A stretch of DNA of 44,870 nt, from contig JAQUYF010000009.1 in NCBI GenBank assembly GCA_028691975.1, positions 1-44,870 on the forward strand, written 5' to 3'. This document shows, piece by piece, positions 17,329 through 26,356 of the stretch. The notes under the pieces are model-generated. The model saw only the letters and a list, made by a program, of their open reading frames with translations, was not told where the DNA came from and ran no database searches. The position numbers and the translations under genes are program-made. This DNA comes from Bacteroidales bacterium. GTDB taxonomy: Bacteria; Bacteroidota; Bacteroidia; Bacteroidales; UBA932. The stretch's first letter is position 1. Every line of letters begins with the position of its first letter.

Positions 17329-18219
17329 TTACCGCCAAAAATCGTAAAAATTAAACCATTGTACCGGATACAGCCTTATCACTTTCTCCAATTCCGCTGC
17401 AAAAGCTCTTGCAAGCCCCTCCATTTTTTCCTTGCGTGAAAGGCCATCACTATTGATATCCACTTTCCGAATGAATATTTTATAATTTTTGGAAGAATCT
17501 TTCATCACAAATACGGCCAGAATCTTGACATCACGCTGCACTGCTAAGGCAAACGGGCCCAACGGAAACTTTGCATTTTGGCCGAAGAACGGACATTCGA
17601 CATATCGGGAAGATCCAAATATCCTGTCTCCCGACATACTGACTATCTCGCCATTCTCCAATGCGCTGTTTAGAATGAAAACGTGCGATAAATCCTCCTT
17701 TACCTGCACCATTTTTATATTGTTTTTTGTGAGGATTCTTTCTCTGTTGAGCATAACGGATTTCGTCTCGCCCGAAAAGACCAGTGCATTAAAAGTTTTT
17801 TCTTCTGCAACAAGGGAATATCCGGCCAATTCATAATTGCCGACATGGGAACTTAGCTGAAGAAAACCCTCTTTTTGAGAAACCAGATTTTTAAATAGGT
17901 CATTCCCGTCAATCTCAATTGAAAAAGTTCTGCCGGCATATACTGCAAAACGATCCAGAATTATTTGACCGAATTTGAAATGGTTCAGATATACATACCT
18001 GAAGGATTTTAGCGGGGAAAAGGCAAATCTTTCCCGAAAAAAATGATACATGGCAAGATACCCCTGATGGTGAAACACCATATAAAATGGAACAACTAAA
18101 CCCATAATGCAATATGGTATACGCATACCTACTATGCGAAAACAAAATGTCAGCGAACGCTGCATCCATGGTCGTCCGCCAGTTTTTCCACTCCAGAGTT
18201 TGTGCGTTGTATCTTCCAA
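17329..18219 (-). CDS. HtrB/LpxL-like (LABLAT) acyltransferase
   Basis: A 296-residue protein of the lipid A biosynthesis acyltransferase family. The family H-x4-E catalytic motif is visible as H125-VGNY-E130 (SSHVGNYELAGY), with a following SGDRIFGSSRYVECPFFG block resembling the second acyltransferase motif. An N-terminal hydrophobic segment (about 30-50) would hold it at the inner membrane. It may acylate lipid A. In Bacteroidota, homologues also sit in flexirubin and aryl-polyene type lipid pathways together with O-methyltransferases, and here its immediate upstream neighbour (6 bp) is an O-methyltransferase. Acyl donor and acceptor are unknown. Confidence 0.85.
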   Translation of the reverse strand: MEDTTHKLWSGKTGGRPWMQRSLTFCFRIVGMRIPYCIMGLVVPFYMVFHHQGYLAMYHFFRERFAFSPLKSFRYVYLNHFKFGQIILDRFAVYAGRTFSIEIDGNDLFKNLVSQKEGFLQLSSHVGNYELAGYSLVAEEKTFNALVFSGETKSVMLNRERILTKNNIKMVQVKEDLSHVFILNSALENGEIVSMSGDRIFGSSRYVECPFFGQNAKFPLGPFALAVQRDVKILAVFVMKDSSKNYKIFIRKVDINSDGLSRKEKMEGLARAFAAELEKVIRLYPVQWFNFYDFWR

Positions 18220-18225
18220 TATGCA

Positions 18226-19329
18226 CTACTTTAGTTTGCAAACCAATATGCTGTGTCCCTGCCCCAAATGATCATAAATGGTCTCTATCTCCAATCCTGC
18301 AGTTTCCACCAGCCGTTTCATATCGTCCGAGTGATACATTTTGCTGTTTCCATTGGCAATAGCCGTAAAATAGAGGCTGATCTGGGTGAGACAAAAAGCC
18401 GCCGGTTCATATTTTTGCCTGTCCCATAAAGTTTCCATTATGTAAAGTCGGGTGCCGTCCCACATAATTTTAGAGGCACGGCTCAATATGCTGACTATTT
18501 CTTTTTCTGAAAAACAGTCCAGAAACTGGCTCATCCATATTGCGTCATAATGCTTGTCCGACGGGAATGGAACATTATTGTCTAAAATGTTCATGCCACA
18601 ACCGTCAATCCTCTCCGCACCGCTCTTTCCTTCGGTTTGCAGTCTCATCATCTCTATCTGCTGCGGCAAATCAAGGATCGTTACATTTACTTTATCGTCA
18701 TACTCCACACAACGCATAGCCCAACGACCTGTATTGCCTCCGACATCGAGCAAAGTATGTGTCGGACGACTGAATACGATTTTTAGGGCTTCATCAAAAG
18801 AACTGTCGGAATAGAAATGATCGAAGTCAAGCCAACTTTTCTGTACTTGTTCCGGAAGAGAAGAAAGCCCTTCATATACGGTATCCCACTCCCCGAAATG
18901 TTTCAAACCGGCAGGCTTCCCTTCCAAAAGAGCTTCTTCCAAATGGAAAAAACCCTCATAATTGACATCGTGGTTGAAATCGAAGTTCACACGTGTAGCC
19001 GGATCGTTCAGCAGGAACCAACCCGTCTTGGAGATGGTAAAACGATCTGTCTCAGTGTTTATCAGTATCGAACCTATGCTCAGCGAGGCATCGGTCAAAA
19101 CTTTGACCGCATAATCCGAGAGACCTGTCTTTGTGGCAATTTCTTCACGAGTAAGCCCATCTCCATTTTTACTGTCACGGAGAAGATCCAGTATCCCAAA
19201 TTTAACCATAAGGCGGGAAACCTGAAAAACGATTGGTCCGAATGCGATAAACTCTGCCAAACGCTGGGCATCGCGGGCGGAAAGTTGTTCTTTCGTATAA
19301 GTTTTGTTCAGTGACGGAAATAAATTCAT
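18226..19329 (-). CDS. SAM-dependent O-methyltransferase (winged-helix dimerisation domain)
   Basis: A 367-residue enzyme with the two-domain layout of plant-type/polyketide O-methyltransferases. The N-terminal winged-helix dimerisation domain spans about 20-110 (LAEFIAFGPIVFQVSRLMVKFGILD split; TREEIATKTGLS), and the C-terminal Rossmann domain has SAM motif I LLDVGGNTG (193-201). LDLPQQIEM and the late SQFLDCFSEKE block fit the family. It presumably methylates a small aromatic or polyketide-like molecule; the substrate is not evident. It starts the two-gene operon with the HtrB-like acyltransferase and is divergent from tgt, with a TATCTTTG -7 box just upstream. No ketosynthase or ACP genes are adjacent. 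Confidence 0.88.
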   Translation of the reverse strand: MNLFPSLNKTYTKEQLSARDAQRLAEFIAFGPIVFQVSRLMVKFGILDLLRDSKNGDGLTREEIATKTGLSDYAVKVLTDASLSIGSILINTETDRFTISKTGWFLLNDPATRVNFDFNHDVNYEGFFHLEEALLEGKPAGLKHFGEWDTVYEGLSSLPEQVQKSWLDFDHFYSDSSFDEALKIVFSRPTHTLLDVGGNTGRWAMRCVEYDDKVNVTILDLPQQIEMMRLQTEGKSGAERIDGCGMNILDNNVPFPSDKHYDAIWMSQFLDCFSEKEIVSILSRASKIMWDGTRLYIMETLWDRQKYEPAAFCLTQISLYFTAIANGNSKMYHSDDMKRLVETAGLEIETIYDHLGQGHSILVCKLK

Positions 19330-19358
19330 AGTATTAATATTTAGGCGTCCAACATGCG

Positions 19359-19394
19359 CAAAGATAGTTTATTTCTCAATATCTAAAAAACAAA
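19359..19394 (-). promoter_or_regulatory. Putative promoter of the methyltransferase-acyltransferase operon
   Basis: The minus strand reads TTTG (19391-19394), 24 bp, then TATCTTTG (19359-19366), a perfect -7 box 29 bp before the methyltransferase ATG. The spacer is longer than the usual 19-21 bp. Confidence 0.45.
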
Positions 19395-19430
19395 GTAGCA
19401 TCGGCATTACTATTATTAAGTCATTTTGTC

Positions 19431-19438
19431 TATCTTTG
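19431..19438 (+). promoter_or_regulatory. Bacteroidetes -7 box (TATCTTTG) for tgt
   Basis: A perfect TAnnTTTG match 18 bp before the tgt ATG at 19457, which predicts a short leader. It also helps decide the start: upstream in-frame ATGs would lie before the promoter. A -33 element is not clear. Confidence 0.5.
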
Positions 19439-19456
19439 AAGGTTAAAGATTTATCA

Positions 19457-20590
19457 ATGACTTTCAAAATAACAGCGCAAGATACAAGCGGCTCGGCAGC
19501 CAGATGCGGTCAGATAAAGACCGACCACGGAACCATAGATACCCCTATATTTATGCCTGTCGGCACAATAGGATCTGTAAAAGGTATTTATCACAAAGAT
19601 TTGACGGCCGACATCAAGGCTCAAATCATACTCGGCAACACCTACCATCTCTACCTGCGCCCCGGATTGGACATATTACATCAGGCAGGCGGAATCCATA
19701 AATTCACATCATGGGACAAACCTGTACTCACAGACAGTGGCGGATATCAGGTATTTTCGCTTGCGCAAAACAGAAAGCTGACTCCGGATGGATGCACTTT
19801 CAGTTCACACATTGATGGATCGAAACACACTTTCACTCCCGAAAATAATATTGATACACAGCGACTTATCGGAGCGGATATACTGATGGCCCTGGATGAA
19901 TGTTGCCCCGGCGATGCCGATCGCAATTATGCAAAAAAGTCATTGGATCTAACCAAATCCTGGCTTGAAAGATGTGTGAAGAGATTTGATCAAACCGATC
20001 CACTCTACGGCTACAGTCAGACATTTTTTCCGATAGTGCAGGGATGTACTTACCCTGACCTGAGAGTGGAGGCGGCAGAACATGCGGCATCACTTGATCG
20101 AGAGGGCTACGCAATTGGCGGGCTTTCGGTCGGTGAGCCTACCGAAGTGATGTACGAGATGATAGAGGTAGTGCATCCTGTCCTGCCTCTCGACAAACCG
20201 AGATATCTGATGGGAGTGGGGACTCCGGCAAACATATTGGAAGGAATCGCAAGAGGAATCGATATGTTTGACTGTGTGATGCCTACTCGCAACGGGCGCA
20301 ACGGAATGCTGTTTACATGGGACGGTATGATTAACATAAGAAACAAAAAATGGGCGGATGATTTTTCTCCGATAGATTCAAATGGAACATCTTTTGTTGA
20401 TAGCACCTACACTAAAGCATATCTGAGGCATTTGTTTATTGCCGGAGAGATGCTTGCAGCGCAGATTGCAAGTGAGCACAACCTCGCATTTTATTTGAAT
20501 TTGGTAAAAACCGCACGCGAACATATCCAGAGCGGGGACTTTCTGCAATGGAAAAACGCTGCCGTAAAGAGACTTGAAACAAAGATTTAA
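19457..20590 (+). CDS. tgt: tRNA-guanine transglycosylase
   Basis: Exchanges guanine-34 in GUN-anticodon tRNAs for a queuine precursor. From ATG 19457 the protein has 377 residues, a normal length, and begins MTFKITAQDTSGSAARCG; the open frame runs further upstream but into the divergent gene. The catalytic segment TDSGGYQVFSL (D93), the base-binding GGLSVGEP, the YLMGVGTP loop and the nucleophile region FDCVMPTRNGRNG are all present. The usual C-terminal zinc cysteines (CxCxxC) are absent: the segment reads SPIDSNGTSFVDSTYTKAYL. My recollection is that Bacteroides Tgt is the same, so this is probably a lineage trait. The permease gene follows after 3 bp. Confidence 0.97.
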   Translation: MTFKITAQDTSGSAARCGQIKTDHGTIDTPIFMPVGTIGSVKGIYHKDLTADIKAQIILGNTYHLYLRPGLDILHQAGGIHKFTSWDKPVLTDSGGYQVFSLAQNRKLTPDGCTFSSHIDGSKHTFTPENNIDTQRLIGADILMALDECCPGDADRNYAKKSLDLTKSWLERCVKRFDQTDPLYGYSQTFFPIVQGCTYPDLRVEAAEHAASLDREGYAIGGLSVGEPTEVMYEMIEVVHPVLPLDKPRYLMGVGTPANILEGIARGIDMFDCVMPTRNGRNGMLFTWDGMINIRNKKWADDFSPIDSNGTSFVDSTYTKAYLRHLFIAGEMLAAQIASEHNLAFYLNLVKTAREHIQSGDFLQWKNAAVKRLETKI

Positions 20591-20593
20591 CAG

Positions 20594-21694
20594 ATGAATA
20601 AATTCAGCGTCAAAATACTGGACAAGTATATCATCAAGAAGTTTATTACAACATACTTCTTTGCCCTGTTGATTGTAATCGGCATCGTCATCGTTTTTGA
20701 CATTAGTGAAAAGATTGATAATTTCGTAAATAACAATATCCCTCTTAAAGAGATCATCGTACAATATTACTTGAACTTTATCCCATGGATACTGAACAGT
20801 TTCAGCCCTCTGTTTGTTTTCATATCGGTTATCTTCTTCACGTCAAAACTTGCAGCCAACAGTGAGATTATCGCTATGCTTTCGGGAGGTGTCAGCTTCA
20901 ACAGGATGCTTAGACCGTATATGGTTTCTGCCGCATTCATTGCTGCAATGTCCATGGTGTTGAGTTTGTGGATCATTCCTCCCGCCAACCAGCATCGACT
21001 TGACTTTGAAAACAAATATGTCAAAAAACAGGCTGTAGTCGGTGGCGATTATGCGCGAAACATTCACTACCAAATTGCTCCGGGTGAGTTTGTATATGTC
21101 GAATCGTTCAGTTCATGGGCAAATACTGCATATCGTTTTACTCTGGAGACCATCAAGGATAATAAAGTCGTATCCAAACTTTCTGCCGAATCTGCCCAGT
21201 GGGATTCCACTTTGCTTGGATGGAAACTCAAGAATTACTATATCAGAGACTTCCATGGAGAGTCTGAGATTGTCACCACAGGCAAAAGCATGGACACGGT
21301 AATCAGCCTTACCATTGAAGACTTTTACAGACGTAAAAATATCGTAGAGTCTTTGTCTATCGGCGAACTGAATGACCTTATCAAAGTACAGCGAATGCGT
21401 GGCGACAAGATGATTATACACTCTCAAATAGAGAAGAACAACCGCATCGCAATGCCTTTTTCCGCCTTTATCCTTACCATTATGGGAGTTGCTCTCGCTT
21501 CCCGCAAAAAGAGGGGCGGTATCGGGCTCAATATCGGTATCGGCATAGCCCTGAGTTTCATCTATATATTATTTATGCGCTTTAGCGAAATGTTTGTCTT
21601 TACGGGGACTCTCTCCCCTGCACTCGCACTGTGGATGCCAAATATCGTATTTTCGGTAATTGCCGCCCTCCTTTACAGAATGACACCAAAATAA
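20594..21694 (+). CDS. LptF/LptG-family (YjgP/YjgQ) permease
   Basis: A 366-residue inner-membrane protein with the LptF/G layout: three N-terminal helices (about 14-120, including LKEIIVQYYLNFIPWIL and LAANSEIIAMLSGGVSF), a periplasmic beta-jellyroll (about 130-265), and three C-terminal helices starting near IAMPFSAFILTIMGVALASRKKRGG. LptF and LptG together with LptB2 lift LPS out of the inner membrane. This protein is of standard length, unlike the fused homologue in this window, and the two could be the heterodimer partners. It sits 3 bp after tgt and 21 bp before the MFS gene. Which of the pair corresponds to LptF and which to LptG cannot be assigned by eye. Confidence 0.93.
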   Translation: MNKFSVKILDKYIIKKFITTYFFALLIVIGIVIVFDISEKIDNFVNNNIPLKEIIVQYYLNFIPWILNSFSPLFVFISVIFFTSKLAANSEIIAMLSGGVSFNRMLRPYMVSAAFIAAMSMVLSLWIIPPANQHRLDFENKYVKKQAVVGGDYARNIHYQIAPGEFVYVESFSSWANTAYRFTLETIKDNKVVSKLSAESAQWDSTLLGWKLKNYYIRDFHGESEIVTTGKSMDTVISLTIEDFYRRKNIVESLSIGELNDLIKVQRMRGDKMIIHSQIEKNNRIAMPFSAFILTIMGVALASRKKRGGIGLNIGIGIALSFIYILFMRFSEMFVFTGTLSPALALWMPNIVFSVIAALLYRMTPK

Positions 21695-21715
21695 CATTAA
21701 AAAAATACACTTAAT

Positions 21716-22999
21716 ATGTCCAAATTTAAACCTTCACTGCAGCTAAAGCTGATAATTATGAACTTCCTGGAGTTCGCCATTTGGGGTGCATACCTGACCT
21801 CTCAAGGCAAATACCTCGGCGCTATCGGTTTTAGTGAAAGAATCGGCTATTTCTTTACCGTTCAGGGAATAGTTTCCATCTTTATGCCTGCCATTATCGG
21901 GGCTATCGCCGACAGATGGGTGGCACCTCAGAAAATGCTGGGATTCTGTCATTTAATCGCTTCCGTCTTTATGATCGCGACCGGTTATTACGGCTATTCT
22001 TCCGGCGCAGACGCCAACTTTACCACTTTGTTCTCTTTATATACTGTAAGTGTAGCCTTCTATATGCCAACTCTTGCCCTGACCAACTCTGTCGCATACA
22101 ATTTGCTTGATCAGGCCCACATGGATTCAGTCAAGGCTTTCCCACCTATACGGGTATGGGGCACTATCGGATTTATAGCATCAATGTGGTTCGTAGATTT
22201 AACGGGTTTTGACAAAGGCCCGTGGCAATATGTTACTTCCGGCGTCATTGGTTTAGCCTTAGCGATATATGCCTTTACTCTTCCAAACTGTATTATCGAA
22301 AAGAATTCTGAGAAGAAATCTTTATGGGACACGATGGGTCTCAGTGCTTTTACCCTGTTTAAAAGCCGTAAAATGGCCATGTTTTTCATTTTCTCCATGC
22401 TCCTGGGCATCTTACTGCAAATTACAAATGGTTACGCCAATCCTTACATAAGCGGCTTTAAAGAGCTGCCTGAATATGCAAATGCTTTCTTTGCAAAGCA
22501 CTCAACCATCCTTATCTCCCTTTCTCAGATTTCCGAGGCTCTGTGTATCCTGCTGATTCCTTTCTTCCTGAAAAAATATGGAATTAAAGTTGTGATGCTG
22601 CTTGCCATGCTCGCCTGGGTTTTCCGCTTCGCATTGCTCGGACTCGGTAATCCTGTATCCGGAGTCTGGTTGTTCTTCTTATCAATGATTGTTTACGGTA
22701 TCGCCTTCGACTTTTTCAATATCTCAGGATCACTATTTGTCGACAATAATACTGACAGTAAGATACGTTCAAGTGCCCAGGGCCTGTTTATGTTGATGAC
22801 CAACGGACTCGGTGCCGCTATCGGAACCATCGCTGCTCAGAAAGTCGTCAATCAACTGGTCTATAGCAAAACGGATATGATCGCTCAATATGAAGGATGG
22901 AGACAGGCCTGGTTTGTCTTTGCCGGTTTCGCTCTTCTGGTGGCAATTCTCTTTGCAATTCTATTCAGATACAAACACACAGCGGAAGAGACAAAATAA
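21716..22999 (+). CDS. MFS transporter, nucleoside:H+ symporter type
   Basis: A 427-residue, 12-helix major facilitator. The N-terminal MNFLEFAIWGAYLTSQGKYL, the GAIADRWVAPQK loop between helices 2 and 3, the PPIRVWGTIGFIASMW segment and YGIAFDFFNISGSLFVD near helix 10 are characteristic of the NupG/XapB-like nucleoside:proton symporter family. It likely imports nucleosides across the inner membrane. It is the last gene of the tgt-permease-MFS operon, followed by a bidirectional terminator. A link with queuosine or queuine salvage is tempting from the tgt neighbourhood but is only inference. Confidence 0.88.
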   Translation: MSKFKPSLQLKLIIMNFLEFAIWGAYLTSQGKYLGAIGFSERIGYFFTVQGIVSIFMPAIIGAIADRWVAPQKMLGFCHLIASVFMIATGYYGYSSGADANFTTLFSLYTVSVAFYMPTLALTNSVAYNLLDQAHMDSVKAFPPIRVWGTIGFIASMWFVDLTGFDKGPWQYVTSGVIGLALAIYAFTLPNCIIEKNSEKKSLWDTMGLSAFTLFKSRKMAMFFIFSMLLGILLQITNGYANPYISGFKELPEYANAFFAKHSTILISLSQISEALCILLIPFFLKKYGIKVVMLLAMLAWVFRFALLGLGNPVSGVWLFFLSMIVYGIAFDFFNISGSLFVDNNTDSKIRSSAQGLFMLMTNGLGAAIGTIAAQKVVNQLVYSKTDMIAQYEGWRQAWFVFAGFALLVAILFAILFRYKHTAEETK

Positions 23000-23024
23000 T
23001 GATCTCTTAGAGTATTCACAAAAA

Positions 23025-23060
23025 AAGAGGATAACGTAAAAGTTACCCTCTTTTGTTTTG
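23025..23060. terminator. Bidirectional intrinsic terminator between the MFS gene and rplQ
   Basis: AAGAGGATAAC (23025-23035) pairs with GTTACCCTCTT (23042-23052), with one mismatch and a 6-nt loop. It is flanked by an A-run on the left and TTTTGTTTT on the right, so it can end transcription of the tgt operon on the plus strand and of the ribosomal operon on the minus strand. Confidence 0.85.
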
Positions 23061-23076
23061 TACTGTAGTACCAATA

Positions 23077-23730
23077 CTATTTACCTGTCTTTCTGGGAGC
23101 AGATACTTTCTTAGCCGGAGCAGCTTTGGTAGAAACCTTTCCTGTTGTCTTAGGAGCTGCTTTCTTTACAGGTGCAGCAGCCTTTTTAGCAGGAGCTTTC
23201 TTCACAGCAGCCTTAGGAGCCTCTTTTTCAGCAGCCTCAACAGGTGCAGCTTCAACAGCGGCAGCAGCGTCAGCAGCAACTTCAGTTGCAGCGGCCTTTT
23301 TAGCACCACCACGACGAGTCGAAGGCTTTTTAGCTGTCTCCTTAGTGTCGGTTGCGGTAGTTATTGCGGATTCGTTAAAATCAACTAATTCCATAATAGC
23401 CATATCAGCAGCATCGCCCAAACGGAAACCGTTCTTGATAATACGAGTATATCCACCCGGACGATCGGCAATCTTCGGAGCAACTACGCGGAACAATTCG
23501 GTAACAGCCTCTTTTTGCTTAAGATAGCTAAATACCATACGGCGTGAATGAGTTGTATCTTCTTTAGACTTGGTAATAAGTGGTTCAACATACATCCTTA
23601 AAGCCTTCGCCTTGGCAAGTGTTGTCTCAATTCTTTTGTGCAGAATTAAAGATGATGCCATATTGGCCAACATTGCTTTACGATGTCCGCTTTTTCTTCC
23701 CAAATGGTTTATTGACTTATTGTGCCTCAT
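23077..23730 (-). CDS. rplQ: Ribosomal protein bL17 with a long Ala/Lys/Pro-rich C-terminal tail
   Basis: Large-subunit protein. Residues 1 to about 118 are the normal L17 fold ([39 protein letters not shown]). About 100 more residues follow, made almost only of A, K, P, E, T and V (for example [18 protein letters not shown]), resembling the tails of histone H1-like proteins. The tail should be disordered and basic. Extended L17 proteins occur in Bacteroidota; the function of the tail is not known to me. It is the last gene of the ribosomal operon. Its start overlaps the end of rpoA by 14 bp. Confidence 0.97.
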   Translation of the reverse strand: MRHNKSINHLGRKSGHRKAMLANMASSLILHKRIETTLAKAKALRMYVEPLITKSKEDTTHSRRMVFSYLKQKEAVTELFRVVAPKIADRPGGYTRIIKNGFRLGDAADMAIMELVDFNESAITTATDTKETAKKPSTRRGGAKKAAATEVAADAAAAVEAAPVEAAEKEAPKAAVKKAPAKKAAAPVKKAAPKTTGKVSTKAAPAKKVSAPRKTGK

Positions 23731-24730
23731 GATTTATTTCTTTTTTTTCAATATTATACTTAGTAATGTCCATGCCGAAGCTTAATTTCAATCTGTCAAC
23801 AAGCATATCTATCTCGTTCAATGATTTCTTACCAAAGTTTCTGAACTTCATAAGTTCATTTCTCTGATGACAAACCAAATCGGCAAATGTCTCAATGTTT
23901 GCTGCCTTCAAGCAATTTAATGCTCTAACCGAAAGCTCCATATCAGACAATTTTGTGAGAAGTAGATGACGCATGCGCAATGATTCTTCATCAAGCTCCT
24001 TGCTCTCAACTTCAACCGGAGTCTCAAGAGATATCTTTTCATCAGAGAACAACATAAAGTGATAAATCAATATCTTGGCAGCCTCTTTCAATGCTTCCTT
24101 CGGATGAATTGAGCCGTCAGTTGTAATCTCAATGGTCAGCTTCTCATAGTCTGTCTTCTGCTCAACACGCCAGTCTTCAACAGCTATTTTCACATTCTTG
24201 ATAGGAGTGAAAATAGAGTCAATTGCTATCGTGCCAATAGGAGCATCTTCCACTTTATTGTCATCAGAAGGAACATAACCCCTTCCTTTACCTATTCTAA
24301 GCTCCACCTTCAACTGAACTGTAGGTTCCATTGAGCAGATATGAAGATCAGGATTTAAAACACTAAAGTTTGACAAGCTTTTTGAAATATCTCCAGCAGT
24401 AAATTCTTGCTTACCACTAACAGTAACGGTTACTACTTCACCGTCTTCTTCCTCGATCATTTTCTTGAAGCGAACCTGTTTCAAGTTAAGAACGATATCG
24501 ACCACACTTTCAATCACACCAGGGATAGTGTCAAATTCATGACTCACACCCTCGATTTTAATTGAAGTAATGGCAAATCCTTCTAACGAAGCCAATAAAA
24601 TACGACGCAATGCGTTACCTATTGTGATACCGTACCCGGGTTCCAACGGACGGAACTCGAAACGACCAAAGGTATCAGTTGCATCGAGCATTATTACCTT
24701 ATCCGGTTTTTGAAATGCTAATATTGCCAT
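23717..24730 (-). CDS. rpoA: DNA-directed RNA polymerase alpha subunit
   Basis: A 337-residue alpha subunit. The N-terminal assembly domain (about 1-230) contains [20 protein letters not shown] split and [21 protein letters not shown] short linker leads to the C-terminal domain (about 255-320: [21 protein letters not shown] and [10 protein letters not shown]), which contacts UP elements and activators. Length is standard. It lies between rpsD and rplQ as in most bacteria and overlaps the rplQ start by 14 bp. Confidence 0.99.
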   Translation of the reverse strand: MAILAFQKPDKVIMLDATDTFGRFEFRPLEPGYGITIGNALRRILLASLEGFAITSIKIEGVSHEFDTIPGVIESVVDIVLNLKQVRFKKMIEEEDGEVVTVTVSGKQEFTAGDISKSLSNFSVLNPDLHICSMEPTVQLKVELRIGKGRGYVPSDDNKVEDAPIGTIAIDSIFTPIKNVKIAVEDWRVEQKTDYEKLTIEITTDGSIHPKEALKEAAKILIYHFMLFSDEKISLETPVEVESKELDEESLRMRHLLLTKLSDMELSVRALNCLKAANIETFADLVCHQRNELMKFRNFGKKSLNEIDMLVDRLKLSFGMDITKYNIEKKEINHEAQ

Positions 24731-24770
24731 GTTCTTTATTTTTTATTAGTGTTATGCTAAACGCAAGTTT

Positions 24771-25376
24771 TTACTTAGAGTACAATTCGACGATGAGCTG
24801 TTCGTTAATTGCTTCAGGGATTTCAGTTCTGTCAGGTAGACTCAAATATTTACCGGCGCATTTGCCGCCATCCCATTCTAACCACGGGTACTTATTTGAT
24901 GAACGGGAAAGACTGTCCTGAACTACTTCAAGACTCTTTGAACGTTCACGTACACCAACCACCTCTCCGGGTTTAACGATTGCAGAAGGTATGTTGCAAA
25001 CTTCACCGTTGAGAGTGATATGACAGTGTGTTACCAACTGTCTTGCAGCTGCTCTTGAAGGAGCAATTCCCAAACGGTAAACCAGGTTGTCAAGACGGGA
25101 CTCAAGAAGCAACAGAAGATTCTCACCGGTACGGCCTTTCATCTTGTTTGCTCTTCCGTAAAGATTACGGAACTGTCTCTCCAAAACACCGTAAGTATAT
25201 TTTACTTTCTGCTTCTCAGCCAACTGTGTACCATACTCAGAGGTTTTTTTGCGTTTTTTAGCCAATCCGTGTTGTCCCGGAGGATAATTCTTTTTCTCAA
25301 AATACTTATCCGGACCAAAGATCGGTTCTCCAAATTTGCGGGCTATCTTTGTTTTAGGCCCTGTATATCTTGCCAT
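24771..25376 (-). CDS. rpsD: Ribosomal protein uS4
   Basis: A 201-residue 16S rRNA-binding primary assembly protein. [21 protein letters not shown] at the start and the S4 RNA-binding domain (about 92-155: [20 protein letters not shown] split, [17 protein letters not shown]) are clear. The N-terminal zinc cysteines found in some S4 proteins are absent, so this is the zinc-free form. In many bacteria S4 represses the alpha operon; no such site was recognised here. Confidence 0.98.
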   Translation of the reverse strand: MARYTGPKTKIARKFGEPIFGPDKYFEKKNYPPGQHGLAKKRKKTSEYGTQLAEKQKVKYTYGVLERQFRNLYGRANKMKGRTGENLLLLLESRLDNLVYRLGIAPSRAAARQLVTHCHITLNGEVCNIPSAIVKPGEVVGVRERSKSLEVVQDSLSRSSNKYPWLEWDGGKCAGKYLSLPDRTEIPEAINEQLIVELYSK

Positions 25377-25408
25377 ATTCTAAAATACTTTAAAATTACA
25401 TATAAAGG

Positions 25409-25798
25409 TTATACTCTACGGCGTCCTTTAGGACGGCAACCATTGTGTGGTAACGGTGTTACATCGATAATCTCCGTAACTTCTATACCGGCTCCGTGAA
25501 TAGTACGGATTGCAGATTCACGACCTGCACCCGGACCTTTAACATAAGCCTTAATCTTGCGTAACCCTAAGTCATAAGCCACCTTGGCGCAATCAGCGGC
25601 AGCAACCTGAGCAGCATACGGAGTGTTCTTTTTGGAACCCCTGAAGCCCATTTTACCTGCTGATGACCAGCTGATAACTTGACCTGTACTGTTTGTCAAT
25701 GTTACAATAACATTGTTGAAAGTTGAAGAAATATGGGCCTGACCATAAGCGTCAACCTTAACAACCCTTTTCTTACTTGTTGTAGTTTTCTTTGCCAT
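25409..25798 (-). CDS. rpsK: Ribosomal protein uS11
   Basis: A 129-residue small-subunit platform protein. It has the S11 core [19 protein letters not shown] split, [20 protein letters not shown] and a basic C-terminus [13 protein letters not shown] short basic N-terminus replaces nothing of the core. It sits between rpsM (11-bp gap) and rpsD (32-bp gap), the usual order. Confidence 0.98.
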   Translation of the reverse strand: MAKKTTTSKKRVVKVDAYGQAHISSTFNNVIVTLTNSTGQVISWSSAGKMGFRGSKKNTPYAAQVAAADCAKVAYDLGLRKIKAYVKGPGAGRESAIRTIHGAGIEVTEIIDVTPLPHNGCRPKGRRRV

Positions 25799-25809
25799 AA
25801 TCTTAGTCC

Positions 25810-26187
25810 TTATTTAGTTGCTTTCTTCTTGTTAGCTACAGTCTTCTTTCTACCCTTACGAGTACGTGCATTATTTTTGGTGCTTTGACCACGAACAGGA
25901 AGACCGATACGATGACGGATACCTCTATAGCATCCGATATCCATCAAACGTTTAATGTTCATTTGAATTGATGAACGAAGTTCACCTTCAATTTTGTATT
26001 CATTAGCAATTTTTCCACGAATTGCTGAGATTTGGTCATCATTCCAATCTTTAACTTTGGTGTCAAAGTCAATGTTCAAATCCGACAGGATTTTCTGAGC
26101 AGAACTGCGACCAATTCCGAAGATATAGGTTAAACCTATCTCTCCACGCTTGTTGTTTGGTAAATCAACTCCGGCTATACGTGCCAT
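25810..26187 (-). CDS. rpsM: Ribosomal protein uS13
   Basis: A 125-residue small-subunit head protein that touches the P-site tRNA and the L5 bridge. It begins [21 protein letters not shown], with the helix-two-turn-helix [13 protein letters not shown] and the conserved [20 protein letters not shown], and ends in a Lys-rich tail. Length and motifs are standard. It follows rpmJ in the operon. Confidence 0.98.
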   Translation of the reverse strand: MARIAGVDLPNNKRGEIGLTYIFGIGRSSAQKILSDLNIDFDTKVKDWNDDQISAIRGKIANEYKIEGELRSSIQMNIKRLMDIGCYRGIRHRIGLPVRGQSTKNNARTRKGRKKTVANKKKATK

Positions 26188-26226
26188 AATCTATTTTTTA
26201 CTTTATTGTTATTACAAATTAAAAAA

Positions 26227-26343
26227 TTATCCCTGGCGCATTTTAAACTTCGGATTCTTTTTGCAAATTACATACAAGCGACCTTTGCGCTTTACGATTT
26301 TACAATCCTCGCTACGCTTCTTAATGGATGTTTTTACTTTCAT
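26227..26343 (-). CDS. rpmJ: Ribosomal protein bL36
   Basis: A 38-residue gene read directly from the minus strand: ATG at 26341-26343, TAA at 26227-26229. The product begins [20 protein letters not shown] and ends KFKMRQG, the classic L36 pattern. Of the four zinc ligands of zinc-type L36 (C11, C14, C27, H33), only C14 and C27 remain; positions 11 and 33 are Ser and Phe, so zinc binding is probably lost. It lies between infA and rpsM. Confidence 0.96.
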   Translation of the reverse strand: MKVKTSIKKRSEDCKIVKRKGRLYVICKKNPKFKMRQG

Positions 26344-26356
26344 TTGTGTAAGTTTT

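Noticed and set aside
19304-19456. N-terminal extension of Tgt by 51 residues
   Set aside because: The extra codons cross the divergent methyltransferase start and the -7 box at 19431, and look like translated intergenic DNA. The family start is MTFK at 19457.
17329-23000. A complete aryl-polyene or flexirubin gene cluster
   Set aside because: Only an acyltransferase and a methyltransferase are present. The fabF and acpP at 42-44 kb look like ordinary fatty-acid synthesis genes in their usual pair.
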